Below are positions 28,101 to 31,057 of a DNA stretch of 31,057 nt, piece by piece. The translations under genes were made by a program, and so were the position numbers. Under the pieces are notes generated by a model, which was not told where the DNA came from, ran no database searches, and worked only from the letters and a program-made list of their open reading frames with translations. The first letter of the stretch is position 1; each line of letters begins with the position of its first letter. The DNA is taken from positions 1-31,057 of IMG/VR virus record IMGVR_UViG_3300031510_000024. One strand, 5' to 3'. The DNA comes from a virus.

Positions 28101-28665
28101 AAACATTGACAACCCGATGTATAATGTAGTAGGTTCTATCATTGAAGGTGCTACCAATATACCTCTGAATAGAGTTGTTAAGAAATTAAACAATTTAGAT
28201 GAGGCTTTAAATGGTGGTCACGCTTTATGGCAACGTGTTGCATTAGTCTTAGGTTGGGATAAATGGAGTCTCGGAACTAAAGATGCTGATGTTGAAAAAG
28301 CAAGAGCTGAAGTCAAGGAAGATAAAGCTGAAGCTGCAGTAGAACGTAGGGAGGTTAAGAAAGCCGAGAACAAAAAGATCAAGGAGGACGAAGCTAAAGC
28401 AGTTGAAGCAAAGAAGAAAGCCTCTGGGGTTAAAGAGGTTAGATGTTCTGGTACTAAATCAAACGGTGAAAGATGTAGCCTAACAGTCGAGACTAAAGCT
28501 AAAACAGTCAAGTGTTCTTACCACAAATCGTACGGACCTAAAGAGGCCAGTGATACGGATGGTGATGGAGTGAAAGAGTACCAATGTACTTCTAAGACTG
28601 GATCTGGGAACAGGTGTAAGAATAGAACAGAGAATACTAACAAGAAATGTTATGCTCATCAATAG
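19177..28665 (+). CDS. Giant polyvalent virion protein: metalloprotease, HAD with nested kinase, zinc modules
   Basis: This 3162-residue protein is probably packaged inside the capsid and ejected with the DNA; its place after two smaller proteins mirrors T7 gp16. Residues 1-110 are acidic and low-complexity. Hydrophobic patches at about 531-555 and 665-690 may enter a membrane, and coiled coil follows (about 700-880). HELQH at 982-986 marks a zincin metalloprotease. A conserved-looking region (about 1200-2000) includes an EHMIP segment (1881-1885) of unknown meaning. HAD motif DFDDTLA (2022-2028) is followed by P-loop GGAGSGKS (2056-2063), a zeta-toxin-like kinase, and then the rest of the HAD domain (to about 2385). 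A long helical region with a hydrophobic stretch near 2855-2880 leads to two zinc-binding modules (3090-3161). The reading frame is unbroken for 9.5 kb. Polyvalent proteins of this style are known from phages and conjugative elements. Substrates, and whether it is processed into parts, are unknown. Confidence 0.8.
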   Translation: MVEYLLDGESLWTSIENEEAFKEANPEATLAPAKEEVKTPAKEVKMDGDAKSVDAESKTTDTTPGSTDSDSEPTSLASGKHDWLNYNTRQGVSNKPFFDSKEEVAVVQLKEKYPGFKFEESNSMSLGFNVVTITGPNGAKKEIEFNVGGSQMKPEIVESHYEQAYNDLTSFIDTNSTSETDAAHIKASKARIEEYKKYNENMKYTPEQEIAAQEEYSSEDLFKEYEEEVTAYHGSGMDGKYAPKMPSTTKTIKPYEEELEQAKAALIRSGNEEPSLEEVEARARKILVNNDLDSIIKSNTENLLETMEGVQTGYDAISPLRALNLSSNPIPRQKLALAAKEFEVEYNAKLDMLEVGMYELRENGEAESLTSTVAKFEDEDYEFDIIEGEEVVKLNNGKIVPARIVNEHIKAAEAFNDRIEKVKTIQGDVVANSHNIESTNAQLDLLSRSYNSWEERIVETGVGLAEMGAATLYGLSRFSGGQDDMANEAFASFRGHAQSVRDSYAKDVEFHDAFSSISNFGTFAGQELSNQIPVFVALATPGGMGVIGAQSFGNRYGDMYNEEQGPNPKKTSQMEKWFSSAGFAATEVLFESLTTLPLMRNAKKAFLNNPGANQLFGDGIKSYFKNNAARSLVFEPLSEGVSEGLTSLSQNLISGAPLTQGLDHAVFSGLMFGTTLSTTPFMKGLYVSSFSDFETKQVVRGRISEMQELDKFNNRIQRGLDKRGKSGLGDAQDIKDNQAKIQELQKANEVDYAEIEAKVKTLTPKAAKSFFEAQSRLESLRLEAARIIGIEAMPENIKETKLANIKAEFDATQQSIDSFKASDTFNNNWTLFQGNKKNKSEIDRINKLAVAQVKSQGGDTSSSNVSEVARVIYNKEAINKDINKKKSNNKLNNSLTSHETVGETVDYLTKDAEAKIKALDTKEADGANKRAIDKINTELKEAVEAVENGAHGFMHVNSKGQKTAVVNVDNMAKADRLETRTHELQHVLFTDAIGYDSKAYKGLSDQILSWTKENNSDVFKRILANAERRSDGNLKEEEVVAVFFEEVAAGNINLNKKRNSTFAGMLGHLIGVGTKKSIDVDMDLAGETDAIKFLVNLAGRVKNGSLTLADLKKVKSNKIIKEAKKSNSKDSKAATTFSNENTDTANSIKIKKLYEPILTLQEKANPTEADLKMIDRMKADISGQIAMEYRGMAEKIFSRTLANAITEDIRQDLLSNKEDIIAGILYDPGTETAKARTVLGLVMDFDPNKHAHKNVAAYINQFLPERSKEIFAKRGIEETSTKSMTDEKVAMEAENVVDNDVDSRDDSKPKRKGILLSDRFDVRDKMDAAAKDFVTANNLAGKSYKETPSIATDVVGELMGISPAKILNNANLTKGELASAQMFIAKHPELLIAALPEGSNSEGKATGVQKVLLEGLYNKKSIRAKTGAGLNVQVKKPNIKRSDFIERFGIVDGKRSRDDRNTSSRVLALAKQLDRTISNQSIREQLIEQGEGKGLVHALADGKSPVMFSRDGDVTNHVDPKLAIGVSVSNKDIFLNRFDQVLEGIPNGFDPTDLKATRARLKEVYKGTRITTQEINAIAKNIKKYTDRYSDVKTKTSHTKIGDVGQEAYMRAFLLQAVEEDVADRSLIQLFGRLLPNGFTNTTNLYTKDRIVRNRETFISFVRHAKNELGWSDKKILRLIYTQYKGMYTGAGKIGDGSLIKDADGNIIEDPNWNDTKPGKFDGNKWKRNEDGSLKLDKAGKPVTQDFRGQVFGHANDLIDELSNIEGFADIKGKTWNEIAKSRGFDKNTFAEKSKAAMMDLDYKGRLAQAVEAREAVQGLSEFYLSRIKDGTVDHGDLLMLGKMLGSGMSSPMKRAANVAWIGVGVESIPLDKLGQETEYEHMIPTNKMMLEMFKHLVNDGVLPEGFWNNYEVAIIPKVMDKGLIQNGLRDFLPMSLQVEDHIGSPKFEAWRRYYNKQTLGGKGQVAIKSIDPAKKGLVIGEDFVKASNMLVAQDKSHEAQQILGKVVVNYSKEVKGASIWDFDDTLARTKSGVRYKLPNPSGKPQPGRKVIFMAGGAGSGKSGVLKQLGLEGQGFKTVNQDISLEWLKKNAGLPTDMRDLTPEQLSEVNKLAGEARRIAKRKQGKFKGNGDGVVIDGTGGSLNVMKKKVQEFKDAGYDVQMVFVETSLDVAQDRNANRKERSLGSIIVAQNHKAVQGNKEGFKELFGNNFAEVNTDKLAQGEAMPSAFADKVNKFTSGYINARLDAGQFAHVGADLLAQGATFDFSEFSLVKDGSQGPLFQEALSRAKKYGTKDQFVLTARPMAAAPHIQQFLKEQGLDIPIENITGLESSSADSKALWIAEKIGEGYNDIYFADDHLANVNAVSKMLSQYDVKGKVVQAKVLFSKDAEGHFNEILERVTGVKEYKEFSGAAARLRGSNKGRNKFFVPPSAEDFKGLIYSFLGKGKDGDADMAWFKKHLLDPFSRGIKALNATKQLMSNEYKALRKQFPSVVKGLNKKVGDTDFTLDAAIRVYLWDASGFEVPGLSNTDKAALLNHMANDPEARAFADVLGKISRRKDGYIKPGEYWVVETIAADLHNVVTKVNRAEFLAEWNENVGLVFSEKNLNKIEAVYGTVFREALENILFRMRTGSNRATGQDKLVSKFTDWINGSVGAVMFFNTRSAVLQTLSVVNFIDWKDNNLFKAAGAFANQKQYWTDFGTLFNSDMLKQRRAGMEIDVSISELTEAVNGANDKAKAALRYLLQIGFTPTQVADSFAIAAGGSTFYRNKVKKYVKEGMSKEDAESKAFNDFQEIAEETQQSSRPDMISQQQSGVLGRIILAWQNTPMQYTRLTKKAISDLANGRGDWRSHVSRILYYGLIQNVIFGSLQSGLAFMMFSGEDEEEEKQKKELRVANGALDTILRGTGIYGAMAATLKNTIMKYYEQKEKGYGRQDLSAIGLELISLSPPISSKIRKIVSAAKTYLYNEDVIDKMSANIDNPMYNVVGSIIEGATNIPLNRVVKKLNNLDEALNGGHALWQRVALVLGWDKWSLGTKDADVEKARAEVKEDKAEAAVERREVKKAENKKIKEDEAKAVEAKKKASGVKEVRCSGTKSNGERCSLTVETKAKTVKCSYHKSYGPKEASDTDGDGVKEYQCTSKTGSGNRCKNRTENTNKKCYAHQ
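21994..22326 (+). other. Domain in the giant protein: zincin-type metalloprotease
   Basis: Residues about 940-1050 of the 3162-residue protein. A strand with TAVVNVDNM precedes the helix carrying H982, E983 and H986 (HELQH), the zinc-binding and catalytic signature. A downstream helix rich in Glu (E1036-E1038 and E1045-E1046, around VVAVFFEEV) could provide the third ligand. The arrangement resembles metallopeptidase domains described in polyvalent proteins. Possible targets are the giant itself, other virion proteins or a host protein; nothing in the sequence decides this. Confidence 0.7.
25219..26331 (+). other. Domain in the giant protein: HAD phosphatase interrupted by a P-loop kinase
   Basis: Residues about 2015-2385. 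HAD motif I (D2022, D2024 in WDFDDTLA) comes first. The inserted kinase (about 2045-2235) has Walker A GGAGSGKS (2056-2063) and VNQDIS with D2082, placed like the catalytic Asp of zeta-toxin-like kinases. VVIDGTGG follows at 2134-2141, and arginines R2175, R2179 and R2182 form a LID-like cluster. The HAD fold then resumes with FDFSEF (2264-2269), motif II LTARP (2299-2303, T2300), motif III Lys2337 and motif IV FADDH (2354-2358, D2356 and D2357). All catalytic residues of both folds appear present. Confidence 0.78.
28444..28659 (+). other. Domain in the giant protein: twin C-terminal zinc-binding modules
   Basis: The last 73 residues hold two tandem copies of one pattern: C3090-x9-C3100-x12-C3113-x2-H3116 and C3137-x9-C3147-x10-C3158-x2-H3161. 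Both contain Lys and Ser-Asn-Gly or Gly-Ser-Gly-Asn before the second Cys. A DTDGDG linker (3126-3131) that resembles a calcium loop separates them. Small CCCH modules of this type, with a Gly-x-x-Cys turn, occur in phage and bacterial proteins of unknown role. Metal binding is a reasonable inference; the partner (DNA, RNA or protein) is not known. Confidence 0.65.
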
Positions 28666-28684
28666 TGGTATAATACTTTAAGTG

Positions 28685-28727
28685 TCACCCATACTGTGTA
28701 ATATTCTAGTATGGGTGAATTACCCAT
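28685..28727 (+). promoter_or_regulatory. Three-arm RNA hairpin element between virion and fibre genes
   Basis: A perfect 11-bp inverted repeat (TCACCCATACT at 28685-28695, AGTATGGGTGA at 28708-28718, 12-base loop) lies 20 bases after the giant gene. Its right arm can instead pair with a third arm, ACCCAT at 28722-28727, through ATGGGT (28711-28716, loop GAATT). The two foldings exclude each other. There is no long T-tract, only TTTCC after the third arm, so it may be a processing or attenuation site rather than a plain terminator. Confidence 0.5.
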
Positions 28728-28769
28728 TTCCTCAAGAAATTGAGTTTTAATAATTAAAAAATATACACA

Positions 28770-29027
28770 ATGGCATATTCGAATTTAACCAATCCAGGTA
28801 ATTATCAGTTAGCTTCTTTCGGGCAGAAAGGATTTAAACTTGTATCAACGGTAGCTGCAACAGGACATTTCAATGCTGTACAAGTATTAGAAGATGCTAC
28901 GGTAACTGTAGTATCAGTTAGTGGTGATGGTTTAACAGCAGCTATGATTCCAGCTGGTGCGACTATATTTGGGTTGTTCACGTCTGTGACTGCACCGACC
29001 GGAAAAGTACTAGCATATATAGCATAA
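28770..29027 (+). CDS. Small structural protein ahead of the tail fibre (85 aa)
   Basis: This short beta-rich protein has the pattern GFKLVSTVAATGHFNAVQVLEDATVTVVS (about 25-52), followed by MIPAGATIFGLFTSV and GKVLAYIA at the end. I have the impression that similar 80-90 residue proteins precede fibre genes in many marine podophages, but no function is established. There is no membrane segment or enzymatic motif, and lysine and cysteine are rare. The stop is three bases before the fibre ATG, so the two are co-translated and may belong to the same tail-tip or capsid-decoration assembly. The leader ATTAAAAAATATACACA before the ATG lacks a Shine-Dalgarno. It is the first gene after the hairpin element at 28685-28727. 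I am confident it is a real gene but unsure of its role. Confidence 0.55.
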   Translation: MAYSNLTNPGNYQLASFGQKGFKLVSTVAATGHFNAVQVLEDATVTVVSVSGDGLTAAMIPAGATIFGLFTSVTAPTGKVLAYIA

Positions 29028-29030
29028 CCA

Positions 29031-31057
29031 ATGTTAGGTCTAGGATTAAGTTTAACTAAGATAGGTGGTAGCCTACTTAGTATAGTCAAGGCAGGGTTGA
29101 AACTTTGGTATAAAGCAGACACAACTCAATCACCTCTAGGAGAGGAGGGGATTACTGATGGTAGTTTCGCTTCAGGTCCGGATTTATTCGACCCAGGTAA
29201 GGGTACGTTTGACAACGGGGTTGGTAGTTGGAAAGAGTATCATGCAAACACCATAGAAACTGTAGGTTCTCAATTGAAGGTTACCAATAATGGTAACAGC
29301 GATGGGGCTTATTTGTATTTCAGAGATTCAAAGGATTTAAGTGATGATTTAATTATTGGTAAAACATATGAAGTCACTTTTGACGCTAGGAAGGATAGCG
29401 GTGCTAATCCAACCAGAGCCGAGGTGTTTACTGGTTTGGCTGGTGATTATTTACACAGTGCTCCCTTCACTAATGAAATGGCTCAGTATAAGGTTTACTT
29501 TACGGCTAGGAGTGTTAATTATGCTTCTATCAAGTTTGATGCCATGAACCCTGGTGCCAGTGTCTTCCTAGATAACATATCAATAAAGCAAACAAACATT
29601 AACGATAGCTGGCTTATACAAAACCCTAGCTCTTCACAAACGGTTGAGTTCCGCTCTGATGGGGTTTTCGTTGATTACGTTCATGACGCAGCTGGCACAT
29701 CAACTGGTTCAACTGGTATAAACCAACCTGCACTAACTGTTGGTAGGAAATATAAGATAGAAGTGGATTTTGGTACTATAACAGGTCAAGGAAAGATACA
29801 AGCCGGGGGTAAAGGTCATACCATAACTTCCACTAGTAGTGATAAAACTGTAACAGTTATTTTAGATAATTGGCTGGATACTCAAGAGCATGTGTATATA
29901 GTAAGAAAGACTGATCTAGAATCATTCTCAGCTTTAATCAAGAGGGTATCAGTAAAAGAAATAACAAACTCCGTTCGTGACTACTCTAGTAGTGCTAACA
30001 ATGGTATGCTATACTCCGGTAAGGCTTTGGATTTTGATGGTAGTGATGACTACTTAAGCTTTGGTTCTGACTTAAATGAGAATAGCACTGTGTGGTCTCT
30101 AGCTTTTTGGTTAGGGGATTACACTCAAGGTGGTAACAATCTAGATAACTACGATTGGATAATTGGTGGTGGAACTACTGCTAATATTGGCTTAAAGAAA
30201 AGTGCAGAAGGTATATTCTATAGACAAACATCGGGTGTAGATGCAAATGCTTACTGGGAGTTTGGTCATGTACTAGATAGCTTTACTGGATACAAGAGGT
30301 TCGTGTTCACCTCTGATGGGATTATCATATCTCTATATATAGACGGAATGTTTATAAGCTCTGTGAAACCAGAATCTACTAACCTAATGGTTGAGAGGTT
30401 AATGTCCGGGTACAATACTGACGACTACATCGTAAATGGTAAGTGTTCTGATTTCCAGCTTTACAGTAAGACTTGGACACCAACAGATGTAGAGTATGAC
30501 TGGGAAAACCCAGATAAAGACGTGTTTGACGATACAGTTAGAGCTGAAGTTTTAGGGCCTGAAAATATAATCAATGGAGACTTCTCAACTAGCGATTTAT
30601 CTGGTTGGAACTTCAACGTAGCTCCGACAACAGGTACTCGTAGTATAGTTAACGGGAAGTTAGAGTTTTATTCTGGGGATGCCACACCTGAGTACCCAGT
30701 TGGTAACTCTAACATATTGGGTAACTATAATTTAGTGGGTAAAAAGGGTGATGTATACAGGGTTGAGGCACACTTTTCAGACTTCGTTGGTAATACTAGT
30801 GCGTCCCTTAGAGGGAACGGTATTGTAGCAGGTAATATGGTGTTTTCCACTTCCTATAGTAAGGTTGTATACTGGACCGCTGATGCAGACTTCAATTACT
30901 TTGGTTTAAATTCTGGGAGTCACTCAGACAGACTCAAACTAGATAATTTTTCTATAAAGAAAGTTTTAAAGCACAAGTCAGAAATTTCAGTTACAGACTG
31001 TAAAGCTTTGTACAGACTGAACGAAGGAGCTGGTGATAGAATTTATAACGCAGCACC
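29031..31057 (+). CDS. Modular tail fibre / receptor-binding protein, 3' end cut by window edge
   Basis: This frame opens at the ATG at 29031 and has no stop to the end of the window, giving at least 675 residues. The N-terminus (MLGLGLSLTKIGGSLLSIVK) is amphipathic and may anchor the fibre. A carbohydrate-binding-type jelly-roll follows (about 58-187, starting FDNGVGSW and ending VFLDNISIK). A second beta unit spans about 195-310 (ending IKRVSVKEI). A LamG/concanavalin-like domain spans about 312-490 (KALDFDGSDDYLSFG, then WSLAFWL and LYIDGMFISSV). Another jelly-roll follows (about 511-645, NIINGDFSTSDLSGWNF to LDNFSIKKV), and the last residues (CKALYRLNEGAGD) look like the start of a second LamG-type unit. 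Such modules bind surface sugars, so host recognition is the likely role. Fibre function is inferred from domain types and position next to the small tail protein. Confidence 0.72.
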   Translation, partial: MLGLGLSLTKIGGSLLSIVKAGLKLWYKADTTQSPLGEEGITDGSFASGPDLFDPGKGTFDNGVGSWKEYHANTIETVGSQLKVTNNGNSDGAYLYFRDSKDLSDDLIIGKTYEVTFDARKDSGANPTRAEVFTGLAGDYLHSAPFTNEMAQYKVYFTARSVNYASIKFDAMNPGASVFLDNISIKQTNINDSWLIQNPSSSQTVEFRSDGVFVDYVHDAAGTSTGSTGINQPALTVGRKYKIEVDFGTITGQGKIQAGGKGHTITSTSSDKTVTVILDNWLDTQEHVYIVRKTDLESFSALIKRVSVKEITNSVRDYSSSANNGMLYSGKALDFDGSDDYLSFGSDLNENSTVWSLAFWLGDYTQGGNNLDNYDWIIGGGTTANIGLKKSAEGIFYRQTSGVDANAYWEFGHVLDSFTGYKRFVFTSDGIIISLYIDGMFISSVKPESTNLMVERLMSGYNTDDYIVNGKCSDFQLYSKTWTPTDVEYDWENPDKDVFDDTVRAEVLGPENIINGDFSTSDLSGWNFNVAPTTGTRSIVNGKLEFYSGDATPEYPVGNSNILGNYNLVGKKGDVYRVEAHFSDFVGNTSASLRGNGIVAGNMVFSTSYSKVVYWTADADFNYFGLNSGSHSDRLKLDNFSIKKVLKHKSEISVTDCKALYRLNEGAGDRIYNAA

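Noticed and set aside
28554-28575. DTDGDG in the giant protein's tail as a full EF-hand
   Set aside because: The loop lacks an acidic residue at position 12 and helices around it; it is kept only as a calcium-like linker.
28669-28674. TATAAT sequence after the giant gene as a promoter -10 element
   Set aside because: No -35 element lies at proper distance, no TAnnTTTG pattern is present, and such hexamers are expected by chance in AT-rich DNA.
28685-28718. The 11-bp hairpin as an ordinary intrinsic terminator
   Set aside because: The stem is followed by AATTACCC, not a T-tract, so it is listed as a regulatory RNA element instead.
1-31057. tRNA genes, CRISPR arrays, insertion sequences, integrase or attachment sites
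   Set aside because: No cloverleaf, regular spaced repeats, transposase motifs or terminal inverted repeats were seen, and coding density leaves almost no room for them.

Overview
This window is a tightly packed virion-gene cassette of a short-tailed (podovirus-type) double-stranded DNA phage. Every gene I can support lies on the + strand, intergenic gaps are at most about 120 bases, and there are no tRNA, rRNA, insertion-sequence or CRISPR signatures. The DNA is AT-rich, arginine is mostly AGA/AGG, and most start codons sit behind A/T-rich leaders without a Shine-Dalgarno sequence. That style is usual for Bacteroidota, so a Bacteroidota host (plausibly marine, Flavobacteriia-like) is my inference. 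The large beta-rich protein at 9683-14707, the connector at 8789-9676, the portal and the capsid protein resemble those of crAss-like phages and of uncultured marine phages, as I remember those families; no search was run.

Layout: 1-6671 holds the packaging and head genes (large terminase cut by the left edge, portal, probable scaffold, major capsid protein), closed by a strong intrinsic terminator. 6739-7566 is an unrecognised gene isolated between two intrinsic terminators. 7689-14707 holds two connector/ring-type proteins and a 1674-residue muzzle or tail-stabilisation protein. 14707-17113 holds a beta-sandwich protein, a small structural protein and a cupin. 17110-28665 holds three genes ordered like a podovirus ejection set: a 270-residue protein with a hydrophobic N-terminus and a C-terminal S74-type self-cleaving chaperone, a 403-residue acidic protein with an EF-hand loop, and a 3162-residue giant. 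28770-31057 holds a small structural protein and a modular tail fibre cut by the right edge.

The most interesting object is the 3162-residue protein. It combines two hydrophobic patches, a zincin-type HELQH metalloprotease motif, a HAD-type phosphatase whose sequence is interrupted after motif I by a complete zeta-toxin-like P-loop kinase, a long conserved-looking helical C-terminal region, and two tandem Cys-Cys-Cys-His zinc-binding modules. From its size and position it is probably carried in the virion and delivered with the DNA as a polyvalent protein. A kinase nested in a phosphatase suggests an enzyme that edits phosphates on a nucleic acid, nucleotide or sugar-nucleotide target at infection onset. 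The substrate is unknown.

How the genes work together: terminase and portal package DNA into a shell built by the capsid protein on the scaffold; ring proteins and the muzzle close the vertex; fibre and beta-sandwich proteins probably contact the cell surface; the three ejection-type proteins probably leave the capsid first and prepare the envelope and cytoplasm.
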